This document shows, piece by piece, positions 36,081-47,062 of a stretch of DNA of 64,000 bases. The notes beneath the pieces are model-generated. The model did not search any database, was not told where the DNA came from, and saw only the letters and a list, made by a program, of their open reading frames with translations. The stretch is from NCBI GenBank assembly GCA_964483585.1, contig CAZABH010000004.1, positions 50,259-114,258 on the forward strand, written 5' to 3'. Origin of the DNA: SZUA-430 sp964483585. Lineage in GTDB: Bacteria > Pseudomonadota > Alphaproteobacteria > Micropepsales > Micropepsaceae. A program made the translations under genes and the position numbers. Position 1 is the first letter of the stretch, and each line of letters opens with the position of its first letter.

Positions 36081-36601
36081 CTCGACACCGCAAGTTTGGC
36101 TTCCATCAACCGGTTGGCGGCAGACCAGTGGGCGTGCGTGATGGCAACGGCAAGCGCATCTGCCGCATCTGCACCATCTGCGTCTGATTGCGGCAAGAGC
36201 ATCTTGACCATCACATGGACCTGTTCCTTGTCGGCATGCCCCACGCCGACGACTGTTTTCTTGACCTGGTTGGGCGCGTATTCCGCGACGCTCAGTCCGG
36301 CGCGGGCCGGTACCAAAAGGGCAATGGCGCGCGCATGTCCAAGCTTCAGTGTCGCCACGGCGTCCTTGTTGACAAAGGTTTGCTCGACCGCAGCCTCATC
36401 GGGGCGCGCGGTACTAAGGACCTTTTCGATGCCGTCATGCAACTGTACCAGACGGTCGGCGAGCGACCCGTCAGCCGTCTTGACCGTGCCGCAAGCAACA
36501 AATGACAGGCGCGAGCCTGCAACATCGATCACACCCCAGCCCGTCCGGCGAAGGCCCGGATCGAAGCCGATGATGCGCCTTGATCCGGGGAGAATGGCCA
36601 A
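36077..36601 (-). CDS. ruvC: Holliday junction resolvase RuvC
   Basis: A 174-aa RNase H-fold endonuclease that cuts Holliday junctions. The first catalytic Asp is in IIGFDPGLRRTGWGVID, Glu in DEAAVEQTFVNKDA, and the C-terminal acidic pair in LLPQSDADGADAADALAVAITHAH. It is the first gene of the minus-strand ruvCAB-ybgC unit. The divergent neighbour is a secreted protein gene, with yebC beyond it on the plus strand. Confidence 0.96.
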   Translation of the reverse strand: MAILPGSRRIIGFDPGLRRTGWGVIDVAGSRLSFVACGTVKTADGSLADRLVQLHDGIEKVLSTARPDEAAVEQTFVNKDAVATLKLGHARAIALLVPARAGLSVAEYAPNQVKKTVVGVGHADKEQVHVMVKMLLPQSDADGADAADALAVAITHAHWSAANRLMEAKLAVSR

Positions 36602-36715
36602 GAGACGTACCCTGTCTGTTCACGTCAGGCGACCATAGCGTGATTCGCGCCCGCCGGAATGCTACAATCCAACCGTTCCCCCGCTCGAAAGGGGTAGGCG
36701 TCCGGGAGACCAGAC

Positions 36716-37183
36716 ATGGGACGAAGCTTGCTTTATCTCGCGGTCGGGGTCGCAGCCGCTTCAGGCAATGCAACCCCGGCAAATGCCGTAACGGTCAGCG
36801 AATGCGACGATTTCCGCTCTGCTGTTCAGTCTTTGGCTGAACCGTGGGAGGCAAACAGCCGCACATTCCTGAATGGAGCGGTTCGCATTGCGGTGGTCGA
36901 CACCGGTGGCGAGCCCGCCTGCTGCAGCGTTCACCTTCTTGTCCTGGCAGAAAAGCCGGAAGACACCTCTGGGCCTGCCGAACGCGTCTGCCGGGTCATC
37001 AGCCAAAGGGATCAGCTCGGTTTCATGGCGATCGATTTCGCAGCTATCCGGACCTCCTACACGCCCGTCCACGGCCTGAACATGCTTGTTCCCTATCGCC
37101 TCTACGTCGACGGGATCCGATCGAGGCCGGGGGCGGCCCGGATCAACGTGAACCCGCGGACCGGCGCCATCTCGGCGCGATAG
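36716..37183 (+). CDS. secreted protein of unknown function
   Basis: I do not recognise a family. It encodes 155 aa, and the ATG at 36716 has GGGAGA upstream. Residues 1-24 look like a signal peptide with cleavage after ANA. The mature part has four cysteines (30, 69, 70, 92), compatible with periplasmic disulfides, and several beta-prone segments (VRIAVVDTGG, VHLLVLAE, LGFMAIDFAAI, MLVPYRLYVDGI). It is inserted between ruvC and yebC, which are neighbours in most Proteobacteria, and has no clear link to either. Confidence 0.65.
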   Translation: MGRSLLYLAVGVAAASGNATPANAVTVSECDDFRSAVQSLAEPWEANSRTFLNGAVRIAVVDTGGEPACCSVHLLVLAEKPEDTSGPAERVCRVISQRDQLGFMAIDFAAIRTSYTPVHGLNMLVPYRLYVDGIRSRPGAARINVNPRTGAISAR

Positions 37184-37263
37184 ACCTCCCATCTTGAAAA
37201 GACGGGGGCACATGGGGTTTATCTGCGGCCCCGACATTCATCCAAGACGAAAAGTGCAGACCC

Positions 37264-38004
37264 ATGGCAGGTCATAGTCAATTCAAGAACATCATGCACC
37301 GCAAGGGTGCTCAGGATGCCAAGCGCTCGAAGCTGTTCTCCAAGCTCGCCCGCGAAATCACGGTCTCGGCCAAGCAAGGCCTTCCCGATCCCGAGAAGAA
37401 CCCCAAGCTGCGTGCGGCCATCATCGCTGCCCGCAAGGAGAACATGCCCAAGGACAACATCGAGCGCGCCATCAAGAAGGCCCTCGGTGGCGACGCCGAA
37501 AACTACGAGGAAGCCCGCTACGAAGGCCGCGGCCCCGGCGGCATATCGGTGATCGTTGAAGCGCTGACCGACAATCGCAACCGCACCAGCGGCGACGTGC
37601 GCTCGTTGTTCTCGAAATATGGAGGCCAGATGGGCGAAACCGTCGCCTACCAGTTCGACCGGCTCGGCCAGGTCCAGTACCCCGTCGACAAGGCCACCGC
37701 CGACCAGATGCTCGAGGCTGCGATCGAGGCGGGCGCGGACGACTGCCAGTCGAACGACCAGGCGCACGATGTCTACTGCGCCGTTGACAGCCTGAACGAG
37801 GTCCGCGAGGCCCTCGAAAAGCGTTTCGGGGCGGCCTCGCTCGCAAAGCTTGTCTGGCGTCCGCAGAACACGGTCCCGGTCGAAGGGGACGCTGCCCAGA
37901 GCTTGGTCAAGCTGCTCGAGGCTCTCGACGACCACGACGATGTCCAGAACGTCTACGCCAATTTCGAGATGTCAGACGAAACACTGGCTAAGGTTGCGGG
38001 CTGA
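37264..38004 (+). CDS. yebC: YebC/PmpR family transcriptional regulator / translation factor
   Basis: A 246-aa three-domain protein, typical of YebC. The N-terminus MAGHSQFKNIMHRKGAQDAKRSKLFSKLAREI is near-invariant in the family, followed by NMPKDNIERAIKKALGG and YEGRGPGGISVIVEALTDNRNR. YebC proteins act as DNA-binding regulators, and some relieve ribosome pausing at proline motifs. It is normally adjacent to ruvCAB on the same strand; here ruvC is divergent. About 250 bp separate it from tolQ. Confidence 0.95.
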   Translation: MAGHSQFKNIMHRKGAQDAKRSKLFSKLAREITVSAKQGLPDPEKNPKLRAAIIAARKENMPKDNIERAIKKALGGDAENYEEARYEGRGPGGISVIVEALTDNRNRTSGDVRSLFSKYGGQMGETVAYQFDRLGQVQYPVDKATADQMLEAAIEAGADDCQSNDQAHDVYCAVDSLNEVREALEKRFGAASLAKLVWRPQNTVPVEGDAAQSLVKLLEALDDHDDVQNVYANFEMSDETLAKVAG

Positions 38005-38254
38005 TTTGCTCCGGGCAGGGCCCCCGGAATTCAGGGCCCATGGGCGGGCCCCCACCTGAAGCTTCTGTCATGCACGGCCCTTGAGGCTTGGCGGGACCCG
38101 GCCTTTCGGGGTAGGGAGAAGGCATCGCGGCGGGCGCCTGAGGCCCCGCAACAGCCCAATTTTGGACAACTTGCCCTGATCTGGTCTCGGTCCGTTTCCG
38201 TCATGCTTGGCGGAAGGCCCCTTGGACCCTCTGGGCAGGCAGAAAGGACGGACA

Positions 38255-39136
38255 ATGGATCTCTTGGGGTTTGCGCCGGCGCACGACGCGGTCGCATGGC
38301 TTGGGGCATTGGCAGACACGCTGTCGGCCATCACCGACATGGCATCGTCCGTCCAGGCGCCTTCGGCAGCCCCTGTGGATCCGGCGTCTGCCGTACCACT
38401 GACGCCCATGGAAGGGACGGCACCCAACGGTTTGGGATCGGGCAAGGAAGAGATCGACCTCTCGCCAATGGCCCTGTTCATGAAAGCCGACATCGTCGTC
38501 AAGTCCGTCATGGGCGTCCTGCTGCTGGCGTCGGTCTGGTCGTGGGCCATCATTATCGGAAAATGGTCGCGGCTCTCTGCGGTCAGGAACCAGGCCGACC
38601 GCTTCGAACAATTGTTCTGGTCGGGCCGCTCGCTCGATGACGTCTACGCCTCGCTCCAGACACGCCAGGACCATCATCCGATGGCCCAGGTCTTCGTCGC
38701 CGCCATGCGCGAATGGAAGCGCTCCTTCGAGACCGGCCCCGTCAGCACGGGCCTGCTGCCAAGCGTGAAGGACCGGATCAACAAGGTCATGAACGTCACC
38801 ATCGGCCGCGAGCTCACGCGCCTCGAATCCTCTCTCGGGTTCCTCGCGACTGTTGGCGTCAATGCGACCTTCATCGGCCTCTTTGGCACAGTCTGGGGCA
38901 TCATGAACTCGTTTAGCCAAATTGCCGCCAGCAACGATACGTCGTTGGCCGTTGTGGCCCCGGGCATAGCCGAGGCCCTGTTTGCCACCGCGATGGGTCT
39001 TGCCGCCGCCATTCCGGCCTCGGTGGCCTACAACCATCTCTCGGCTTCAGTGAACCGCATCGCCGGCAGGCTGGATGGCTTCGCGGAGGAATTCTCCGCG
39101 ATCCTCTCCCGGCAGCTTGACGAGAAGGCACGCTGA
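38255..39136 (+). CDS. tolQ: Tol-Pal system proton channel subunit TolQ
   Basis: A 293-aa inner-membrane protein of the ExbB/TolQ/MotA family. Residues about 1-75 form an N-terminal extension rich in Ala/Pro/Ser that most TolQ lack. Three transmembrane helices follow, the last two in the conserved region TVGVNATFIGLFGTVWGIMNSF and AEALFATAMGLAAAIPASVAYN. With TolR it uses the proton gradient to energise TolA. Start ATG 38255 follows AAAGGACGG. Its stop overlaps the tolR start (TGATG). Confidence 0.93.
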   Translation: MDLLGFAPAHDAVAWLGALADTLSAITDMASSVQAPSAAPVDPASAVPLTPMEGTAPNGLGSGKEEIDLSPMALFMKADIVVKSVMGVLLLASVWSWAIIIGKWSRLSAVRNQADRFEQLFWSGRSLDDVYASLQTRQDHHPMAQVFVAAMREWKRSFETGPVSTGLLPSVKDRINKVMNVTIGRELTRLESSLGFLATVGVNATFIGLFGTVWGIMNSFSQIAASNDTSLAVVAPGIAEALFATAMGLAAAIPASVAYNHLSASVNRIAGRLDGFAEEFSAILSRQLDEKAR

Positions 39137-39600
39137 TGGCTGGAACCGTTTCAGGTGGCAGCAGCACGAGGCGGCGTGGCCGCGCCGGAGGCCTTCGCCC
39201 GCAATCCGACATCAACATCACCCCGCTTGTCGACGTGATGCTTGTACTGCTGATCATCTTCATGGTGACGGCACCGCTTCTGACACCGGGTGTTCCGGTT
39301 GACCTCCCGCGCACCAAGGCGCGGCAGCTGAACGACGCCGACAAGGAGCCGTTGACGATCACCATCGACAAGCAGGGCAGGATCTTCCTGCAGGAAACCG
39401 AGATCGAGTTTGCCGAGCTTGTGCCGCGCCTGACCGCGATCGCCCGCAACGGCTATGATCAGCGGATACTCGTGCGTGGCGACACCGCGGTCGATTATGG
39501 ATCCGTCATGCGCGTGATGGGAGAGCTGAATGTCGCCGGTTTCCGGCGCATCGGTCTCGTGACAGGCCAGCAAAGTGCCCCAGACAAGAAACAGCCATAG
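39136..39600 (+). CDS. tolR: Tol-Pal system protein TolR
   Basis: A 154-aa protein with one transmembrane helix (DINITPLVDVMLVLLIIFMVTAPL) containing the conserved membrane Asp (the VDVML segment) that takes part in proton conduction, then a periplasmic ExbD/TolR domain. The short basic N-terminus (RRRGRAGG) is cytoplasmic. It partners with TolQ and TolA, with whose genes it overlaps (1 bp and 26 bp). Confidence 0.95.
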   Translation: MAGTVSGGSSTRRRGRAGGLRPQSDINITPLVDVMLVLLIIFMVTAPLLTPGVPVDLPRTKARQLNDADKEPLTITIDKQGRIFLQETEIEFAELVPRLTAIARNGYDQRILVRGDTAVDYGSVMRVMGELNVAGFRRIGLVTGQQSAPDKKQP

Positions 39601-40447
39601 GGTCCGCGAGTCCGACCCGCTCTGGGGCGCGGCAGTCGTGTCGGCGGCATTGCACGTCGGCGCGATTGCAGCGGCCTACTTTGTCTGGCCAAGCCTTGCC
39701 CCGCCGGCGATCCAGACGGCGGAAGCCATTCCTGTCGATCTCGTGACGCTGGCCAATGAGACCAATGTCACGCCGCAGGAAGCCGCCCCCGAGCCCGTGC
39801 CCGAGCCTGCAGCCCAGCCCGAGATCGCAGCCGCGCAGGAATCGATGCCCGACGAGGCGCCACCCCCGCTGCCGCCCGAGCAGGAAGGCTTCGTCGAGGA
39901 GAAGAAGGAAGAGTCGCCCAAGCCCGAACCCAAGAAGCCTGAGCCCAAGCTGGTCATGGCCGAACCAAAGCCGGAAAAGCTGAAGGAAAAAAAGGAACCG
40001 AAGAAGGACGAATTCGACCTCGATCGGATCACCAGTCTGATCGACAAGATGGACAAGAACCCGCCTGCGGCTGAGACAAGGGAAGGGGCCAAGCCCACGG
40101 CGCAGAAATCCGTGCGCGGCGTCGGCGCCCAGAGCGCCATGACCGCAACCGAGATCGACGCGTTGCGCGCCCAGTTGCGCAAGTGCTGGAACGTCCCGGT
40201 CGGCGCGCCTGATCCCTCGGCCCTCGTCTTCAGAATGCGCATCTTCCTGAACCCGGACGGTTCGGTCGCAGCCCAGCCGGAACTCTTGGACAAGGGCGGC
40301 CTCGCCGATCCCTACTTCCGCGCCGCCACGGACTCTGCCAGGCGTGCAGTCCTGATGTGCAGCCCGTTCCAGTTGCCGCCCGAAAAATACGATGCATGGA
40401 ACGACATCACGATTACTTTTGACCCCACCCGGATGGCAGGCTATTGA
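39575..40447 (+). CDS. tolA: Tol-Pal system protein TolA
   Basis: A 290-aa protein with one membrane anchor at about residues 17-40, then a long Pro/Glu/Lys-rich domain II (about 60-160), and a C-terminal TolA III domain (IDALRAQLRKCWNVPVGAPDPSALVFRMRIFLNPDGS, ending in PFQLPPEKYDAWNDITITFDP). It spans the periplasm to link TolQR to TolB/Pal. It starts with GTG at 39575 inside the tolR end; the domain II composition is as in other alphaproteobacterial TolA. Confidence 0.92.
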   Translation: MPQTRNSHRVRESDPLWGAAVVSAALHVGAIAAAYFVWPSLAPPAIQTAEAIPVDLVTLANETNVTPQEAAPEPVPEPAAQPEIAAAQESMPDEAPPPLPPEQEGFVEEKKEESPKPEPKKPEPKLVMAEPKPEKLKEKKEPKKDEFDLDRITSLIDKMDKNPPAAETREGAKPTAQKSVRGVGAQSAMTATEIDALRAQLRKCWNVPVGAPDPSALVFRMRIFLNPDGSVAAQPELLDKGGLADPYFRAATDSARRAVLMCSPFQLPPEKYDAWNDITITFDPTRMAGY

Positions 40448-40490
40448 GCCGCCGCTGTTGATCCGGAACATGACGTTGAGGAGTGCAAGG

Positions 40491-41825
40491 ATGAGCTACA
40501 TATCGCGCGCGCTTTGCCTGTTGGCTTCGCTGATGGTGTCGGTCCTGTTCCTGTCATCAGCCGCGCAGGCATCCCTCCAGATCAAGCTTGACGAGGGCGT
40601 GGTCCAGCCCATCCCGATCGCGATAACCGACTTTTCCGGACCCACCCCGCGCGACCAGCAGACAGCCTCCGAGGTTGCCAGCGTCATTCGCAGCAATCTC
40701 GAGCGATCAGGTCTGTTCATGCCGCTCGATCGCGCATCGTTCATCGAGAAGATCCCGAACTTCAGCACCGTTCCCAATTTCAATTCATGGCGCGTCATCA
40801 AGGCCGAGGGTCTCGTGACCGGTCAGGCAATGATCGTCGCCGGCGGCCTGCTTCAGGTTGACTTCCGTCTATGGGACATCTTCGCCGAGAAGCAGATCGT
40901 CGGCATGAGCTTCAAGACAACGCCCGAGAATTGGCGTCGCCTTGGGCACCTTGTGTCGGATGCGATCTACGAGCGTCTCACGGGCGAGAAGGGCTACTTC
41001 GACAGCCGCATCGTGTTCATCTCCGAATCCGGCCCCAAGACAAAGCGCCGCTATCGTCTTTCGATCATGGACCAGGATGGCGCCAACCCGAGCTTCCTGA
41101 CCAACGGCGAGCACATTGTTCTTTCGCCGCGCTTCTCGCCAGCGAACCAGGCGATCACCTACATGTCCTACGAGCGGACAGTTCCCTCGGTCTTCGTGTT
41201 CGATCTCCAGACCGGCCAGCGCGAGATCATCGGCCAGTACGCCGGCATGACCTTCGCGCCGCGTTTCGGTCCCGATGGAAACAGGGTGCTGTTCTCTTAT
41301 TCACGAGACAACAATGTGGATGTTTACGCCGTCGACTTGCGTTCGCGCAGGCCCGTGCGGTTGACCAGTGATCCGGGGATCGATACCTCGCCGACCTATT
41401 CTCCGGATGGAACGCGTATTGTGTTCAACTCCGACCGAGGCGGCTCGCCACAGCTCTATGTGATGAATGCTGATGGCTCTGGGCAAAGCCGCATTTCCTT
41501 CGGGCAGGGGCGTTACACGACACCCGTCTGGAGTCCACGCGGCGACCTGATTGCCTTCACCCGCCAGAACGGACAGTCCTTTTCCATCGGCGTGATGCGC
41601 CCGGATGGGCAGGGCGAGCGCATCCTGACCACCAGCTTCTCGGATGAAGGTCCGACCTGGTCACCGAACGGTCGCGTAATCCTGTTCACGCGTACAACCC
41701 CTGGACGGGGTTCCGTTGGCGGAAGCTCTTCCATCTGGTCGGTCGATCTAACGGGACGAAACCTGAGGCGTGTCATCACGCCGGGCGACGCATCGGACCC
41801 CGCCTGGTCACCGCTGAACAAGTAA
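40491..41825 (+). CDS. tolB: Tol-Pal system beta-propeller protein TolB
   Basis: A 444-aa periplasmic protein. Signal peptide at about residues 1-25 (ends AAQA-SL). The N-terminal domain contains PIAITDFSG, and is followed by a six-bladed WD40-like/PD40 propeller with repeated D-SPDG-IVF-S-R-G-QLYVM units (for example SPTYSPDGTRIVFNSDRGGSPQLY). It binds Pal and TolA. ATG 40491 has a GAGGAG site; an in-frame ATG 21 bp upstream is less likely. Confidence 0.96.
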   Translation: MSYISRALCLLASLMVSVLFLSSAAQASLQIKLDEGVVQPIPIAITDFSGPTPRDQQTASEVASVIRSNLERSGLFMPLDRASFIEKIPNFSTVPNFNSWRVIKAEGLVTGQAMIVAGGLLQVDFRLWDIFAEKQIVGMSFKTTPENWRRLGHLVSDAIYERLTGEKGYFDSRIVFISESGPKTKRRYRLSIMDQDGANPSFLTNGEHIVLSPRFSPANQAITYMSYERTVPSVFVFDLQTGQREIIGQYAGMTFAPRFGPDGNRVLFSYSRDNNVDVYAVDLRSRRPVRLTSDPGIDTSPTYSPDGTRIVFNSDRGGSPQLYVMNADGSGQSRISFGQGRYTTPVWSPRGDLIAFTRQNGQSFSIGVMRPDGQGERILTTSFSDEGPTWSPNGRVILFTRTTPGRGSVGGSSSIWSVDLTGRNLRRVITPGDASDPAWSPLNK

Positions 41826-41993
41826 GGCCGGAACCGGCTACTCTTGCGACAGCCGTCACTGTCATTAACGCGTGTTTAGGAATAATTTTCCGGTCCAGTC
41901 CAATTGTCTTGCTCTTGCGTATCAATCTGTCATAAGGCCAAAGTATCTTTGCGTCACGCATGTTTGCGCTGCCGCATCAAGGGAGATCTCCGC

Positions 41994-42497
41994 ATGGTTC
42001 GATCATCTGGTTTGTTGAAGCTTGTGCCCGCGCTTCTGGTTGCGGGAACCCTTGCCGCCTGCTCGACGACCGAGCCCCAGACCCCACCAACCACCCCCAC
42101 CGGACCGACGACCGCAGCGATCGCGCCGGGCTCGTCCGAGGATTTTCGGGTTAATGTCGGTGACACCGTACTCTTTGACCTCGACCAGCATGCGATCAGG
42201 GGCGACGCCCAACCAGTTCTGCAAAAGCAGGCCGCTTGGCTTCAGAAATATCCCGCGGTCAAGCTCGTTATCGAAGGACACTGTGACGAGCGTGGCACGC
42301 GCGAGTACAATCTGGCACTCGGTGATCGTCGCGCCTATGCTGTAAAGGAATACTTGGTCAGCCTCGGGGTCGATGCAGCCCGGCTGCAGACCAAATCCTA
42401 CGGCAAGGAGCGCCCAGTTTGCGCCGAATCCGAAGAGGGTTGCTGGCAACAGAACCGCCGCGGCTATTCGGTCATACTGACCGGAACCAGCTCCTGA
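41994..42497 (+). CDS. pal: peptidoglycan-associated lipoprotein Pal
   Basis: A 167-aa outer-membrane lipoprotein. The lipobox LAAC puts the lipid on Cys at about residue 23, a Pro/Thr-rich spacer follows, and the OmpA-like peptidoglycan-binding domain fills the rest (VLFDLDQHAI, then IEGHCDERGTREYNLALGDRRA, with the conserved Asp and Arg that bind diaminopimelate). Separated by 168 bp from tolB, so it may have its own promoter; a strong terminator follows the gene. Confidence 0.96.
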   Translation: MVRSSGLLKLVPALLVAGTLAACSTTEPQTPPTTPTGPTTAAIAPGSSEDFRVNVGDTVLFDLDQHAIRGDAQPVLQKQAAWLQKYPAVKLVIEGHCDERGTREYNLALGDRRAYAVKEYLVSLGVDAARLQTKSYGKERPVCAESEEGCWQQNRRGYSVILTGTSS

Positions 42498-42523
42498 CGT
42501 CGCGCCCAAAACGCTGATTTCGC

Positions 42524-42557
42524 AAGGGGGGCGCAAAGCCCCCCTTTTATTTTTCTT
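42524..42557 (+). terminator. rho-independent terminator after pal
   Basis: AAGGGGGGC (42524-42532), loop GCAAA, GCCCCCCTT (42538-42546): a 9-bp stem running into TTTTATTTTTCTT. It starts 27 bp after the pal stop and would end the tol-pal transcript before cpoB. Confidence 0.92.
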
Positions 42558-42678
42558 CTGCTTGCCCCAATTTTGCCAACGACTTGCGGCCAATAGGGGC
42601 AGTCGGCGACCAGGTCGGCAAGGTCCCCGGGACGCCGGTCATTCCGCTGAACAGTCAGGTCCCAAGGGTTAGTTCCAA

Positions 42679-43623
42679 ATGACGGAGCGTTTTGTCATGG
42701 TCCGCATTCTCCCCGTTCGCAATCTCGCCTTTGCACTCGTTGCCATTGCGGGGCTTGCGCTGTCGGCAGGTGTTGCGCCGGCGGAGGATCTCGACCGTGT
42801 TGTCGACAAGCTCGACCGCGTCGAGCGCGACCTGCGCGAGCTGCAATACGAGGTCTACAAGGGACACCCACCGGCGACCGCCGGCACGGGCGCCCCGATC
42901 ACAGCAGGCAGTGCAACCCGGATCAACGACCTCGAGACCTCCCTCCGCGAGCTGCGTGGCCAGGTCGAGACAATGGCCTTCCAGATGCGCCAGTTGCAGG
43001 AGCAGCTGGAATTCGCGCGCAAGGAAACGAGTTTCCGCCTCGGCGCCCTCGAAGGTGGCGCGCCGGCAAGCACCCTGCCGCAACCAGCCATCGCAGCCCC
43101 CGCAAACGCGCCGTCTGCGCCGCGCGTCCTCAACGTGTCCCCGAATGAAGGCGGCTCTGGCAGCGCGGGGCGCTCGCCTGGCTCTCTGGGGACGCTCCCC
43201 GCCGATGACGTGCAGGATATCCAGCCCGTTCTCTCGCCGCGCCAACAATATGATGCGGCGATGGAATTGCTGAGCCGCGCGCAATATGTCGAGTCGCAAT
43301 CCGCCTTCAGGACGTTCGTTGCTGCGAACCCGAAGGACGAACTGGCCGGAATGGCACAGTTCTGGGCCGGCGAGATTGCCTTCACACAAAAGGATTACAA
43401 GGGCGCCATCACCTCGTTTGCCGACGTCTTGAAGCGCTTCCCCAAGACGCCAAAAGCGCCGGACGCCATGCTGAAGCTTGGCCTGTCGCTTCTGGAACTC
43501 AACCAGAAGAAAGAGGCATGCACCACGCTGGGCGCCGTAAAGCAGAAATTCCCCAAGGCGTCCAAGCCGATCCTTGACCGGGCGGCCAAGCGTTATGCCG
43601 AAGCCAAATGCACCGCCGGCTAG
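42679..43623 (+). CDS. cpoB: Tol-Pal cell division coordinator CpoB (YbgF)
   Basis: A 314-aa periplasmic protein. Signal peptide ends near GVAPA-ED. An N-terminal coiled coil (LDRVVDKLDRVERDLRELQYEV and INDLETSLRELRGQVETM) mediates trimerisation, a low-complexity linker follows, and the C-terminal TPR domain begins QQYDAAMELLSRAQYVESQSAFRTF. It couples Tol-Pal with septal peptidoglycan synthesis. Start ATG 42679, or ATG 42697 with GGAG at nine bases; the signal peptide is present in either case. Confidence 0.93.
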   Translation: MTERFVMVRILPVRNLAFALVAIAGLALSAGVAPAEDLDRVVDKLDRVERDLRELQYEVYKGHPPATAGTGAPITAGSATRINDLETSLRELRGQVETMAFQMRQLQEQLEFARKETSFRLGALEGGAPASTLPQPAIAAPANAPSAPRVLNVSPNEGGSGSAGRSPGSLGTLPADDVQDIQPVLSPRQQYDAAMELLSRAQYVESQSAFRTFVAANPKDELAGMAQFWAGEIAFTQKDYKGAITSFADVLKRFPKTPKAPDAMLKLGLSLLELNQKKEACTTLGAVKQKFPKASKPILDRAAKRYAEAKCTAG

Positions 43624-44914
43624 TCCGGACCAACCCGTAAGCGCCAGCGAATTCGCGGCGAGCGCCGTTGCATGCTTAGGCAAGGCGCCGTTTGCCGTTG
43701 CCGTCTCTGGTGGTGCCGACTCCATGGCCCTGATGTGCCTCGCGGCTGACTGGTGTCGCGAGACGGGTCGCCCAGCCCCCCTCGCGCTCACCGTCGATCA
43801 TGGCCTGCGCGAAGGCTCGCTGGCAGAGGCGACCAAGGTAAGCACCTGGGCCGCAGCACTGGGTCTGCAGCACCGGATCCTTGAATGGCAGGCTGCAGGG
43901 CCGGGGCAGTCCAATCTCCAGGCTGCGGCACGAAAGGCGCGATACACCCTCATGGCCGAGGCAATGCTCGGGCATGGCTGTACCCAGCTGGCAACCGGGC
44001 ACACGGCCGATGACCAGGCCGAAACGTTCTTGATCCGCCTGTCACGCGGCAGCGGCCTCGAGGGCCTGTCTGGCATGAAGCCCAATAGCCCGTTCCCCCT
44101 TCGCGCAGCACGAGCCCTTTCGCTTTCAAGGCCCTTGCTGGCCTTCCCACACCGGCGCCTTGTCGCAACGCTGTGCGCCAGGCGGCAGGAATGGATCGAG
44201 GATCCAAGCAACGCCAACCCGCGCTTTCTGAGGTCTCAAATCAGGGCCTCAGCCCCGTTGCTCGCAGACTTGGGGCTGACCCCCGACCGTTTGGCGCAGA
44301 CCGCCGCGCATCTGGCGCGCGCCAATGCGGTCATCGAAGGCCTTGTTGACCAACTGGCAGAAAGTGCGGTCAACCTCTTTCCGGCCGGATACGCCTCTCT
44401 GGATCCCGCACCCCTGCGACAGGCACCGGATGAAATCCTGTTGCGCCTGCTGGCAAAAGTGCTGAGGGGAATTTCCGGTGCGGACTATCCCCCGCGGTTC
44501 GAGGACTTGCTGCACATCCTTGTCTGGCTGCGCAACCCCTCGACCTTGGCTGGCCGAACCTTGGGCGGCTGCCGGCTGCAGATCCGCACTGACGGGCTGC
44601 TGGTCGTCCGCGAAGGCGCGGCCCTGGATCGGGAAAACCCTGTGCTGAGGCTTACCAGCGGGCAGTCCGGCGTTTGGGACGGCCGCTTCCGTGTTTCGAT
44701 CCCCGGCAGCGCCCCTGCGGGTGAATACGAAGTAAAAGCCCTGGATGCCTCAGGCGTGACTACCCTGCAGGAAAAGGCAGTATTTCCGGTTCACCAGCCC
44801 AGACGGATCGCCGCGACTTGCCCGGCCATCTGGCACAATGGCCGACTGGCAAGCGCTCCAAGCCTCGGCTTTGACGACGGCATTCGGGCGACAGCAGATT
44901 TCCTGGGTTTTTGA
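43595..44914 (+). CDS. tilS: tRNA(Ile)-lysidine synthetase
   Basis: About 439 aa. It converts cytidine 34 of tRNA-Ile(CAU) to lysidine with ATP. The PP-loop SGGADSMALM near residue 38 and LALTVDHGLREGS are intact, as is LATGHTADDQAETFLIRLSRGSGLEGLSGM in the catalytic domain. The C-terminal half is more divergent, as usual. ATG 43595 overlaps cpoB by 29 bp; an upstream TTG (43574) is less likely. The gene lies between cpoB and ftsH, the common order. Confidence 0.92.
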   Translation: MPKPNAPPASPDQPVSASEFAASAVACLGKAPFAVAVSGGADSMALMCLAADWCRETGRPAPLALTVDHGLREGSLAEATKVSTWAAALGLQHRILEWQAAGPGQSNLQAAARKARYTLMAEAMLGHGCTQLATGHTADDQAETFLIRLSRGSGLEGLSGMKPNSPFPLRAARALSLSRPLLAFPHRRLVATLCARRQEWIEDPSNANPRFLRSQIRASAPLLADLGLTPDRLAQTAAHLARANAVIEGLVDQLAESAVNLFPAGYASLDPAPLRQAPDEILLRLLAKVLRGISGADYPPRFEDLLHILVWLRNPSTLAGRTLGGCRLQIRTDGLLVVREGAALDRENPVLRLTSGQSGVWDGRFRVSIPGSAPAGEYEVKALDASGVTTLQEKAVFPVHQPRRIAATCPAIWHNGRLASAPSLGFDDGIRATADFLGF

Positions 44915-45091
44915 ATGGCGCTACGGCAACAGGGATTTGCCCCCGATCCACCGACCGACACGGCTTTCGAAATGTCCTGTGAACCAGCAAGATGTTAAGG
45001 TGGACTGGCATTGTGTGCTACGGGCACCTATGTGTTGCATGAGGCGAGGCCTGAAAACCCGTCCACTCGGAACGTCTGGTAATGGATCCCA

Positions 45092-47044
<1,953 letters not shown>

Positions 47045-47062
47045 CGCGTTGGGCTTCAGGCG

